Translations under genes and position numbers: made by a program
Source of the DNA: JAYYPW01 sp036128855
Lineage (GTDB): Bacteria > Pseudomonadota > Gammaproteobacteria > Comchoanobacterales > Comchoanobacteraceae
Length of the DNA stretch: 64,000 nucleotides
Assembly: GCA_036128855.1 (NCBI GenBank)
Contig: JAYYPW010000014.1
Coordinates: 62,001-126,000, forward strand
Reading direction: 5' to 3'
Shown here: positions 18,115-26,282 of the stretch, piece after piece
Numbering within the stretch: position 1 is the first letter of the stretch
Layout: each line of letters begins with the position of its first letter
The notes under the pieces: generated by a model
Databases searched by the model: none
What the model saw: the letters and a program-made list of their open reading frames with translations, nothing else
What the model was told of the DNA's origin: nothing

Positions 18115-21100
18115 ATGTCTAAAGCCCTTTTTCGTTACCCCGCTTTATTTAAGAACTTCATTGCTTTTGTGTCACAAGATGATCTCTGGCTTTTTGACCA
18201 AACACATAAGGTTTGTAGGCGGCTCACCCAAGGTATAGGAAGTGTGTCACACCCATACTTTTCACCAGATGGACGTCATCTGGCCTTTAGTTGTAGCCAA
18301 GAAGGTGCACTTGAAGTATATGTAATGCCTGCTCAGGGCGGTGAACTTACCCGGCTGACGCACCATGGCGAGCAAGCTATAGTGTGTGGTTGGTCTGGGT
18401 TGGATAATATCATTTATGCAAGTTCTCATCAGTCTGGCTTTCGTCAGAATAGTTTATATCAAGTCTCCCTCCTTGGCGGCATGTCGACAATTATCGAGGT
18501 AGGCCCTGCTAATTATATATCATTTGGTACAGCATCAGACTGTATGGTAATTCAACGCCATGGATATGGGTACCCAAGCTGGAAACGCTACCAGGGTGGC
18601 TTAGCTGCTGAAATGTGGATCAAAAATGGATCAAAGAAACCTTTTCAGCCTTTTGCGCCACGCAAATATAACACCCTGCAACCTATCTGGCACCGTGATA
18701 GAGTCTACTATTTGAGTGACTTTCAAGGACATGGAAATATTTACTCAAATAAAATAGATGGTAGTGACCCACAGCGCCACACTCACCATGAGGGCTTTTA
18801 TGTCCGCCATATGAGTATACACGACGATACTATTGTTTATTCGTGTGGTGGAGATCTTTGGGTATGTTCGACAAAAAATACTAGTAAACCGCATAAGCTT
18901 GCCATTGAACTACACAGCTTTTCACCCCAGTCTTCTCGTAAATTTGTGTCTGATGGCTATAGATTAGAATCTGCTGAATTAAATAATGATGGGTCTCAAA
19001 TTGCTCTCACCAATCGAGGCCGTCTTTTTATTATGCCTACCTGGGCTGGAGGATCTATTAACTTAGGCAAAACCAGCGGCGTTCGCTACAGATCATTATG
19101 CTGGCTACATTCTAAAAAATTGGCTGTCATCTGCGATCAAGGCAAAGAAGAAGTCTTATGTGTTTTTCAAACACATAGTAATGCATCACCAAAGATCTGG
19201 GCCGAATTAGATATTGGTCGCGTGCTTAGTATGCAAGCTTCGCCCATCGAAGATGTAATTCTTATTGCTAATCATCGCCATGAGCTACTACTGTGTGACC
19301 TGACGAATGGCACCTTACAAACCATTGACCATAGCAAACATGCTAATTTTTCTGGATTTGATTTCTCACCTGATGGTAAGTGGCTAGTTTACAGCAAGGC
19401 CTGCTCACATGATACTGCCCAAATTATACTCTGCAAGATTGATGGGATACAAAAAACTTCAATAACCACAGGACAATACGCAGACTACAGCCCGCAGTTT
19501 GATCCAGCTGGAAAATATATATATTTTCTATCTCAACGAGCATTATCTCCTAAAATGGATGAACTCTGTTTTCGATACTCATTCCATAATACGTCTGTTG
19601 CCTACGCTTGCTGTTTGCAAGATCAGACCACCGACCCATTTTTGCCAACCTTAGAGCAGCCTTCTCCTGCAGAAGATTCTAGTGATGGTAAAACGCCTGA
19701 AAACCAGGAAGCAGAAAACAGCCCTGAAACCAAAGATACTTCAGTAAAAAAAGATTCTATCAAACCTGTACAGATTGACTTGGATGCAATTGAGCGGCGT
19801 ATTTGCCAGGTGCCTATCGATGCTGGGCGCTATACCAAGATACTCACATTGACTGATAAGATCTTGTTTATCACTGCTGGATGGCACGACGACGAAACTG
19901 ACGATCTTGATCATAAAGGTCAAATTATGATGTATGATATGCGTGAACACAAAACTGAACACATCTATGATGGTGTCAGTGATGCTAGCTTAAGCAAGGA
20001 TAGAACGTGGGCTCTGTATTATCATAATCATAAACTACGCGCACTACGAGCAGGTACAAAGCCAGAACCTAAAGATGACTCCTACCGTAAAGGTGGCTGG
20101 ATAAATCTTCAAAGAGCTTGTCTGCGTGTTACTCCTCCACAAGAGTGGCTATTCATGTTTACCGAATCTTGGCGTTTGCAACAAGATTTTTTCTGGGATA
20201 AAGATATGGGTCAGGTAGATTGGCAAGCTGTGTATCAGAATTACTTACCACTTGCGAAAAAAGTCTCTACACGTGCTGAATTATCTGATGTGATAGCAGA
20301 GATGCAAGGTGAACTTGGATCAAGTCATGCATATGTTTGGGGTGGAGATGCCCCTGAAACGACCTTTTTTCCACAAGGTCATTTAGGCGCAGATTTTATT
20401 TATGATAAAAAAAGCAAACATTGGTACATTTCTCATATTTATAATGCTGAAGTGGGCACCCCAGCATACCAGAGTCCCCTTTGTGCGCCTGGTCTAAATC
20501 TAAACATCGGCGACCAAATATTGGCAATCAACGGTGAGAAAGTCAGTGCTCATGTTTCTCCTGAATCTTTGCTGATCCATAGGGCTAACTGTCATATCAC
20601 TCTAACTGTGATGTGCAAATCATCTAATAAGAAGCGTGATGTTACCGTAAAAACACGCTCTTCTATGAAATTATTACACTACCGAAACTGGGTTGAGAAA
20701 AATCGCCGTTACGTGAGTGAAAAAACCCAAGGCAAGATTGGCTATATTCATATTCCGGATATGTCTAAACGTGGATTTTCAGAATTTACTCGCAGTTACC
20801 TGCAATGCTTTGACTGTGATGGACTCATCGTCGATGTACGTTTTAATGGAGGTGGAAACGTATCTAGTCTTATTCTGCAACACTTAGCACTCAAACGTTT
20901 TGGACTGGATTCTGTGCGTTGGCTGGGCAGCAATTTATCTTATCCGATTGCTTCTCCAAAAGGCAATATGGTTGCCTTGTGTAATGAACAAGCAGGATCC
21001 GATGGCGATATGTTTAGCCATGCATTCAAGGCAATGGGCTTAGGCCCGCTTCTCGGCAAGCGTACCTGGGGTGGTGTCATTGGGATTAATGTTCGCAACA

Positions 21101-21378
21101 GCCTTCTAGATGGTGGTATGACTTCTCAACCAGAATACGCTGTTTGGTTTTCTGGTGTTGGTTATGGCATCGAAAATCACGGTGTGGACCCCGATGAGGT
21201 TATAGAAGTCACACCAGAGCAGGCTGCAAAAGATCATGATTCTCAACTTGACCGTGCCATATCTGTTGCACTATCTCAAGTCAAAAAGAAAGATCACCCT
21301 GACCTTGACTTAATGCTTGACCAAACACCTAAGCCTGTCCTCAAGTCTAAGCCATTACCACAAGGTGTTTGCGAATAA
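18115..21378 (+). CDS. Tricorn protease
   Basis: 1087 residues, close to the Thermoplasma enzyme (1071). The N-terminal half contains beta-propeller repeats (HPYFSPDGRHLAFS, GFDFSPDGKWLVYS); an acidic Ser/Glu-rich linker spans about 520-560. A C1 domain, PDZ-like region and tail-specific-protease core follow. Catalytic residues are conserved: H738 (GELGSSHAYVWGGD), S962 and D963 (EQAGSDGDMF), E1020 (YGIENHGVDPD), matching H746/S965/D966/E1023 of the archaeal protein. Tricorn degrades peptides released by larger proteases to small peptides for final aminopeptidase digestion. It appears cytoplasmic, without a signal peptide. It is monocistronic. Confidence 0.95.
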   Translation: MSKALFRYPALFKNFIAFVSQDDLWLFDQTHKVCRRLTQGIGSVSHPYFSPDGRHLAFSCSQEGALEVYVMPAQGGELTRLTHHGEQAIVCGWSGLDNIIYASSHQSGFRQNSLYQVSLLGGMSTIIEVGPANYISFGTASDCMVIQRHGYGYPSWKRYQGGLAAEMWIKNGSKKPFQPFAPRKYNTLQPIWHRDRVYYLSDFQGHGNIYSNKIDGSDPQRHTHHEGFYVRHMSIHDDTIVYSCGGDLWVCSTKNTSKPHKLAIELHSFSPQSSRKFVSDGYRLESAELNNDGSQIALTNRGRLFIMPTWAGGSINLGKTSGVRYRSLCWLHSKKLAVICDQGKEEVLCVFQTHSNASPKIWAELDIGRVLSMQASPIEDVILIANHRHELLLCDLTNGTLQTIDHSKHANFSGFDFSPDGKWLVYSKACSHDTAQIILCKIDGIQKTSITTGQYADYSPQFDPAGKYIYFLSQRALSPKMDELCFRYSFHNTSVAYACCLQDQTTDPFLPTLEQPSPAEDSSDGKTPENQEAENSPETKDTSVKKDSIKPVQIDLDAIERRICQVPIDAGRYTKILTLTDKILFITAGWHDDETDDLDHKGQIMMYDMREHKTEHIYDGVSDASLSKDRTWALYYHNHKLRALRAGTKPEPKDDSYRKGGWINLQRACLRVTPPQEWLFMFTESWRLQQDFFWDKDMGQVDWQAVYQNYLPLAKKVSTRAELSDVIAEMQGELGSSHAYVWGGDAPETTFFPQGHLGADFIYDKKSKHWYISHIYNAEVGTPAYQSPLCAPGLNLNIGDQILAINGEKVSAHVSPESLLIHRANCHITLTVMCKSSNKKRDVTVKTRSSMKLLHYRNWVEKNRRYVSEKTQGKIGYIHIPDMSKRGFSEFTRSYLQCFDCDGLIVDVRFNGGGNVSSLILQHLALKRFGLDSVRWLGSNLSYPIASPKGNMVALCNEQAGSDGDMFSHAFKAMGLGPLLGKRTWGGVIGINVRNSLLDGGMTSQPEYAVWFSGVGYGIENHGVDPDEVIEVTPEQAAKDHDSQLDRAISVALSQVKKKDHPDLDLMLDQTPKPVLKSKPLPQGVCE

Positions 21379-21422
21379 ACTATTTATAAAAATTATTGTG
21401 TATTGGTATCGATCTTAATTGA

Positions 21423-22310
21423 CTAATTTGTGCTTCCAAACCAAGGTATAAGTGTTGGCACGGTCTTTTTGTAGTGCTGGTAGTCCGGGTTGTTACCGAA
21501 CTTTTTATCCGCATGCTCCTCTAAAAGGTTGACACCTGATATATAACGTAACAATACGTAAAGTAAGCAAGGAGAAATTAAGAATAAATATTGTGCCCCT
21601 CGTAGAACAGGTGCCGCTAAACCTGCTAATGCAAACCAAATGATTAATTCTCCAAAATAATTTGGGTGACGACTCAATGACCATAGACCATGTTTTATGA
21701 ATTTACCCTGATTCTTATACTGTTGTCTAAATTGATATTTTTGCCAATCTGCAATAACTTCTGTAAAAAAACCTATTATCCATAAAGATAGCCAAAATAA
21801 ATCTACTACACTCAGTGTAGGCACAGTATTTACTAGCATACCTGCCCAGGCACTACCTGCTGTGATGTATACCCACAAGGCTGACAAACTCCACGCTACC
21901 GCAAACTGGCCAAAATGTACCTTTATTTTATCAAAGCGCTGATCTTTACCTACTTTCATGACGCGCACTCCAAGGTAAATACCAAGACGTAGTGACCAAA
22001 CAATAACAGCCATACCTAATATAAAGGTTCGTATAGTCAACTGGTCTTGCACATACCATAAAATTGCGGCTGTTGTTGTCACAAAACATATAGACCCTAC
22101 AATATCGTAGTACTTTTCTGTCACGTACAGATAAGAAAAGATAAATCCTAAACAGTGTATAGAAAATACGCTTAACCCTGCTAAAACGAATACTGCGAGT
22201 CCTTGCTGTGTAAATGGCATAAAATTACACCCGATCATGGCCCATAATATTCCAGCCCCCCAGATACCTAGCAGGGAGTATGCTTGGTATATATGCTCAC
22301 TTTTTAACAT
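21423..22310 (-). CDS. DUF1295 membrane protein (steroid 5-alpha-reductase-like)
   Basis: 295 residues from the ATG at 22310, which has a good AAGGTG six bases upstream; the open frame extends 14 codons further to 22352 but that start lacks a ribosome site. About seven helices. The family signature is in the C-terminal third: GLWSLSRHPNYFGELIIWF and later ISGVNLLEEHADKKFG with a final YQHYKKTVPTLIPWF. These resemble isoprenylcysteine methyltransferase and 5-alpha-reductase folds, where this region binds the cofactor. The actual substrate is unknown. Confidence 0.85.
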   Translation of the reverse strand: MLKSEHIYQAYSLLGIWGAGILWAMIGCNFMPFTQQGLAVFVLAGLSVFSIHCLGFIFSYLYVTEKYYDIVGSICFVTTTAAILWYVQDQLTIRTFILGMAVIVWSLRLGIYLGVRVMKVGKDQRFDKIKVHFGQFAVAWSLSALWVYITAGSAWAGMLVNTVPTLSVVDLFWLSLWIIGFFTEVIADWQKYQFRQQYKNQGKFIKHGLWSLSRHPNYFGELIIWFALAGLAAPVLRGAQYLFLISPCLLYVLLRYISGVNLLEEHADKKFGNNPDYQHYKKTVPTLIPWFGSTN

Positions 22311-22361
22311 AAAAACACCTTGATCTAGTCTAATAAAATTCAATCTTATCACATTTTTTCA

Positions 22362-22398
22362 CAATTTTTTCTGCAAAACTTGAACTATGGTCTATATA
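22362..22398 (+). promoter_or_regulatory. Shared upstream element, copy 1
   Basis: CAATTTTTTCTGCAAAACTT (22362-22381) is followed 11 bases later by a -10-like TATATA (22393-22398). Almost the same block (AATTTTTCCTGCAAAACTT, then TATAAA) precedes the second paralogue, so it probably is a common promoter or regulator site. Confidence 0.5.
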
Positions 22399-22428
22399 GT
22401 CGTGAGTTGTTAAAAAATTGGATCTTTT

Positions 22429-22827
22429 ATGTTAGTCACTATTCTTGCCTTTCTTCTTGCCGCACTTATTCTTGGTAAAATGATACTTTTTCTGTTTTTC
22501 CCACGTATTTTACAAAAAATGATTAAACCCTACGTTGATTTAATTAAGAGTAATTACCAGAATACCCAAATTGTATCCCTCACCTTTTTGATACTTATTG
22601 GTGGGCTTCTAGTATCGCTCGTAGGCCTACTACCTATGATCGCCTCAGGTTGGTTTTGGACAACACTCTATACACTCACTATTATCCCTGCGTATAGCCA
22701 TATAAGCTCTCTGGAATCTATAAAAGCCTTAATCAAGCAAAAAGAATTTAAAACTGATTTACAACTAGTAAGTGGTGTATATATCGCTATTTCACTGATT
22801 ACGATCATCTATATACTTTTTGTCTAG
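22429..22827 (+). CDS. Small membrane protein, tandem paralogue 1
   Basis: 132 residues with four hydrophobic segments. I do not recognise the family. It shares about half of its residues with the protein at 23033-23440: LFLFFP.ILQ..IKP, the GWFW motif near residue 78, and QKEFKTD.QLVSGVYIAISL near the C-terminus are almost identical. The most conserved part is this C-terminal stretch, which suggests a functional site. It has its own upstream element and its own terminator, so it is expressed separately from the copy. Function is unknown. Confidence 0.8.
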   Translation: MLVTILAFLLAALILGKMILFLFFPRILQKMIKPYVDLIKSNYQNTQIVSLTFLILIGGLLVSLVGLLPMIASGWFWTTLYTLTIIPAYSHISSLESIKALIKQKEFKTDLQLVSGVYIAISLITIIYILFV

Positions 22828-22845
22828 ATTTAAATAGTTGCTCCG

Positions 22846-22880
22846 AGTGGCTTGGCTTTGCCAGGCCACTATTTTATTTT
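22846..22880 (+). terminator. Rho-independent terminator after paralogue 1
   Basis: AGTGGCTTGGC (22846-22856), loop TTT, GCCAGGCCACT (22860-22870): 11 pairs with one G-T, followed by ATTTTATTTT. Confidence 0.9.
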
Positions 22881-22964
22881 CTCAATCGATAAGCATAAAT
22901 TACTCATTCTCGAAAGTTATCTATTTTTTGAGCATGCCACTGAGATATTTTTTTAAATTTTCGT

Positions 22965-23001
22965 AATTTTTCCTGCAAAACTTTTGCTTTTAAACTATAA
23001 A
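22965..23001 (+). promoter_or_regulatory. Shared upstream element, copy 2
   Basis: AATTTTTCCTGCAAAACTT (22965-22983), then TATAAA (22996-23001) after 12 bases. It matches the block upstream of paralogue 1 in sequence and spacing, so the regulatory region was duplicated along with the gene. Confidence 0.5.
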
Positions 23002-23032
23002 ACTTCCCAATTCTTTTAATTTGGAGTTTATA

Positions 23033-23440
23033 ATGCTTATCACAACCCTTGCTTTTATTCTTGCCATTATAATTTTAGCACAAATGCTGCTTTTTTTATT
23101 CTTCCCAAAGATATTACAAAGACTGATCAAACCTTTTATCAATGCTATTAAGGCGAATTATCTTAATGCCCAGATTATCGCTCTATCCGTTTTGATAGCT
23201 GTAGGTGCTGTTATTATCTCGCTAATCGGTTTTTTACCGATGATTGTTGCTGGTTGGTTTTGGGCTATGTTTTATGAGATTGCCGCAATTCCTACATATC
23301 GTCATATTAGTGAGATAGCTTCAGTGAAAAAACTCTTGATACAAAAAGAGTTTAAAACAGATATGCAACTGGTTAGTGGTGTATATATTGCGATCTCTTT
23401 GACTACCGTTCTTTATATTATCAGCTTATGGGTACTTTAA
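23033..23440 (+). CDS. Small membrane protein, tandem paralogue 2
   Basis: 135 residues from the ATG at 23033, chosen because GGAG lies just upstream and the N-terminus then aligns with its paralogue (MLITTLAFILA against MLVTILAFLLA); the frame is open four codons further. Four hydrophobic segments. Conserved with paralogue 1: GWFW, and QKEFKTDMQLVSGVYIAISL near the end. Diverged copies with retained topology imply both are under selection. Family and function are not recognised. Confidence 0.8.
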   Translation: MLITTLAFILAIIILAQMLLFLFFPKILQRLIKPFINAIKANYLNAQIIALSVLIAVGAVIISLIGFLPMIVAGWFWAMFYEIAAIPTYRHISEIASVKKLLIQKEFKTDMQLVSGVYIAISLTTVLYIISLWVL

Positions 23441-23523
23441 CTTTATATATATGGGGGGGCATGCAGTGTCATACCTTCCCTTTAATCTATAGATCAAAGA
23501 CGCTGGTTTTAGATTTTTTTGAG

Positions 23524-23568
23524 AGGCTGGTGATACTGCAAATTTTGCAGTCTCTTCACGCCTTTTTT
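23524..23568 (+). terminator. Rho-independent terminator after paralogue 2
   Basis: AGGC..GTGA (23524-23533) pairs with TCACGCCT (23556-23563) across a two-base bulge; an inner stem ACTGCAAA/TTTGCAGT (23535-23542 with 23544-23551) lies inside, and T6 follows at 23563-23568. Confidence 0.75.
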
Positions 23569-23663
23569 GTGTATGTTTCTTATAGGAAAATTAGTGAAGT
23601 TTTATGTTTACATATCTCCTTTTTCTATGCTATAAGTGACTGAATTTCTTGGGTGTTTAAATT

Positions 23664-24887
23664 GTGATCAATTTGAATTTTTATTTCATACTTGTTGTTT
23701 CTTGCTTACCCTTTATTGGGGCGGATCTTTATGTGCCTTCTATTGTTGCTATGGCACAGTATTTTTCTACTAGTGTTGATATTATTCAGCTTTGTATTTC
23801 TACACTCATGTTTGGTGTTGCCTCTAGCCAACTTTTTTACGGCCCAATCTCTGAAGGTATAGGCCGTAAGCCCGTTATGCTTTTTGGGATTGTTTTGTCT
23901 CTTTTAGGTGGTATTGTTTGTATATTTGCTAACCATATTAGCTTACTTTTTCTAGGGCTGTTTTTGCATGGTATTGGCCTTGGTGCAGGCTCTCTTTTTC
24001 GTAGTGTAATGCGCGACCTATATCATGGACAAGATCTTATTCTACATGGTGCTAACATTTCTATTCTCAACACCTTTATTCTCACGCTTGCTCCATTTAT
24101 AGGGGGATACTTACAAACTACGTTTAATTGGCAAGCATCTTTTATTTTCTTTTTTATTTTCACCTTGTGCACTCTCATTTTTTGTTTGTATGGATACGAA
24201 GAAAGTAATAAACATTTACATCAAGACCGCCTTAAGATTCATTATATCCTTAAGATCTACCAAATTATACTTTCGCATAATGCTTTTGCAGGGTATTGTT
24301 TTTGCTGTGCAACAACCATGTTTGGTTACTTTGCATGGATCACAGTATGTCCTGTTCTGATGATTAAACATCTAGGCTACAGTGCCCTTGAGTTTGGCTC
24401 GATTCTACTTAGCGCCTCATTCTTTGCTTTTATCCTTGGTAGTGTCTCTAATAGATATGCTGTACAGAGGTTCACGCCCGCTACCGTATTCACTATTGGA
24501 TGGATCTTTTCTTTACTTTCTGGGCTGCTTCTTTTCCCAACTTATTGGTATTTTGGCATGTCAGATATACAGTTAATATCTTGTATGGTTTTGTATATCT
24601 ATTCAACCGCTTTTTTGTGGCCAAACTTTTTTGCTTTGGCATTTGAGCCCTTTCATGAAACTTCTGGTTATGCTAGTGCACTGTACGGTTCATCCCAAAT
24701 TGCAGGCGCAAGTTTAGCTGCGGCAGTAGCCTCTCTTCTACCTGAACAAAACCCGATTCCTCTGGCTTTTGCCGTAATTGCCTCAGCGTTGTTTGGCTGG
24801 TCCTATTATGTTTTCATTATCTCTCCTTACGAGCAAAAGGAGTTAGAGATTGCAGCGTCTAAAGCAGAAGGAGAAGACTCTGCATGA
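23664..24887 (+). CDS. MFS transporter, Bcr/CflA type, copy 1
   Basis: 407 residues, 12 predicted helices. The N-terminal half has FIGADLYVPSIVAM at the start (family: D.Y.P..P), the loop 2-3 signature GPISEGIGRKPVMLFG, and motif C-like GIGLGAGSLFRSVMRDL in helix 5. The family exports drugs and in some cases amino acids or peptides; the substrate here cannot be told. A second family member follows 36 bases downstream, so the two are likely co-transcribed. The divergence between the two shows this is not a recent duplication. Confidence 0.88.
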   Translation: MINLNFYFILVVSCLPFIGADLYVPSIVAMAQYFSTSVDIIQLCISTLMFGVASSQLFYGPISEGIGRKPVMLFGIVLSLLGGIVCIFANHISLLFLGLFLHGIGLGAGSLFRSVMRDLYHGQDLILHGANISILNTFILTLAPFIGGYLQTTFNWQASFIFFFIFTLCTLIFCLYGYEESNKHLHQDRLKIHYILKIYQIILSHNAFAGYCFCCATTMFGYFAWITVCPVLMIKHLGYSALEFGSILLSASFFAFILGSVSNRYAVQRFTPATVFTIGWIFSLLSGLLLFPTYWYFGMSDIQLISCMVLYIYSTAFLWPNFFALAFEPFHETSGYASALYGSSQIAGASLAAAVASLLPEQNPIPLAFAVIASALFGWSYYVFIISPYEQKELEIAASKAEGEDSA

Positions 24888-24923
24888 TGACTAATCCGTA
24901 TTTCAATTTATAAAAGGTATATT

Positions 24924-26189
24924 ATGTCTAGGAGATGGCACTACTCCCCGCTAGTTACGCTAATGTTCATGATACCACTAGTATCTTTCTATTCTTTTGC
25001 CTTGGATTTATATATTCCTCTCCTACCTGAAATACAAAAAGAAATGGGTGCATCCCGGGTACTCATGCAGTATACAAATAGCCTCTTCATGCTTTTTTGT
25101 GGCCTAGGGCAACTTTGTTTTGGTCCATTAAGCGACCGATACGGGCGAAAACCTATATTACTTATGTCCTGTTCCATCCTCGTTGCTTCCAACATTACTT
25201 GTGCATTTTCTAGTCAGATTTATACGCTTCTTGTAGGGCGTATCTTACAGGCTATTGGTGCTTGCGGGTGTCATTTAACGGCATTTGCAACTATTCGCGA
25301 TATTTTTCCTGAAGAAAAAAAGAGTACTGAAATGTTTAGTTATTTAAATATTTCTAATTCTTTATCAGCAATTTTTGCACCAAGTATAGGGTCTTTTCTT
25401 GGCTCTTTTTTCTCTTGGCATGCAATTTTTTATGCCCAATTCACTACTAGTTTTCTGACCTTCATATATTGTTTTATTTCTTTCCAAGAAACCTCCACTC
25501 GTCAAAATCATAAAAGCTTTGGGGTTATGCAGATTATTCAGAACTACCTTACTATTTTCTTTCATGTCAATTACCAGGTCTACACCCTTCCTGCTGCATG
25601 TGGAATGGCTACTTTTTTTAGCTACTACTGTGTATCGCCTTACCTTTACCAAGAAGTACTTGGTTTTGATACGCTAAGTTTTGGCTTACTGTATGGCACG
25701 TGCGGTATTACTTTTTTTATAGGAAGTTATATTTGTGGACTTGCTGTTGCTCGTGCAGGCATCTTACCTAATCTTATTTTTGGACTTGTGTTACATCAAC
25801 TTGGTTGTGTTGGAGTTTTATTAAGTTTCTTTTGCTTTGATACTTTATCTATCGTTACGCTGCACTCTAGTGTGATTGTATTAATATTTGGTTCTGCATT
25901 TATGATTGGCACAGGTATTGGCGGTACGATGGCACCATTTGCATCAATGGCAGGGGCTGCGTTTGCAATGATAAGCTGTTATAAGTTCTTAGTTGCAGAT
26001 TTATCTGGAGATTTAGTTATTCACTTTTATGATGGAACGCCCTTATCTATGGGATTTCTCTGTCTTGGATTCAATCTTTTATGCTGCCTTGTACTCTTCC
26101 TGTTTCATCACAAGCTTCAACGTGCTAAAGAAACGAAAGTTGGTAAAATGGTCCGTGCAATGGATCAAACCGGTGACCAGATTCTTTGA
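24924..26189 (+). CDS. MFS transporter, Bcr/CflA type, copy 2
   Basis: 421 residues, 12 predicted helices. Signature elements: FALDLYIPLLPEIQKEMG at the N-terminus, GPLSDRYGRKPILLMS after helix 2, GRILQAIGACG and a helix 11 region rich in Gly/Ala (GTMAPFASMAGAAFAMIS), all typical of Bcr/CflA exporters. The C-terminus ends in a basic tail. An AAAGG lies about nine bases ahead of the ATG. It may be co-expressed with the upstream MFS gene. The substrate is unknown. Confidence 0.9.
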   Translation: MSRRWHYSPLVTLMFMIPLVSFYSFALDLYIPLLPEIQKEMGASRVLMQYTNSLFMLFCGLGQLCFGPLSDRYGRKPILLMSCSILVASNITCAFSSQIYTLLVGRILQAIGACGCHLTAFATIRDIFPEEKKSTEMFSYLNISNSLSAIFAPSIGSFLGSFFSWHAIFYAQFTTSFLTFIYCFISFQETSTRQNHKSFGVMQIIQNYLTIFFHVNYQVYTLPAACGMATFFSYYCVSPYLYQEVLGFDTLSFGLLYGTCGITFFIGSYICGLAVARAGILPNLIFGLVLHQLGCVGVLLSFFCFDTLSIVTLHSSVIVLIFGSAFMIGTGIGGTMAPFASMAGAAFAMISCYKFLVADLSGDLVIHFYDGTPLSMGFLCLGFNLLCCLVLFLFHHKLQRAKETKVGKMVRAMDQTGDQIL

Positions 26190-26282
26190 TGAGCCTAAAA
26201 CGGTAACTTGTTTGCGTCTTGAAAGTATGCTAGCTTGAAAAAATCTAAATCTTTATGAAAAATAGAATCGACATAAAATATT

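Noticed and set aside
23428..23643. 71-codon frame between the second small membrane protein and the MFS gene
   Set aside because: It runs through a strong terminator hairpin and starts inside the previous gene.
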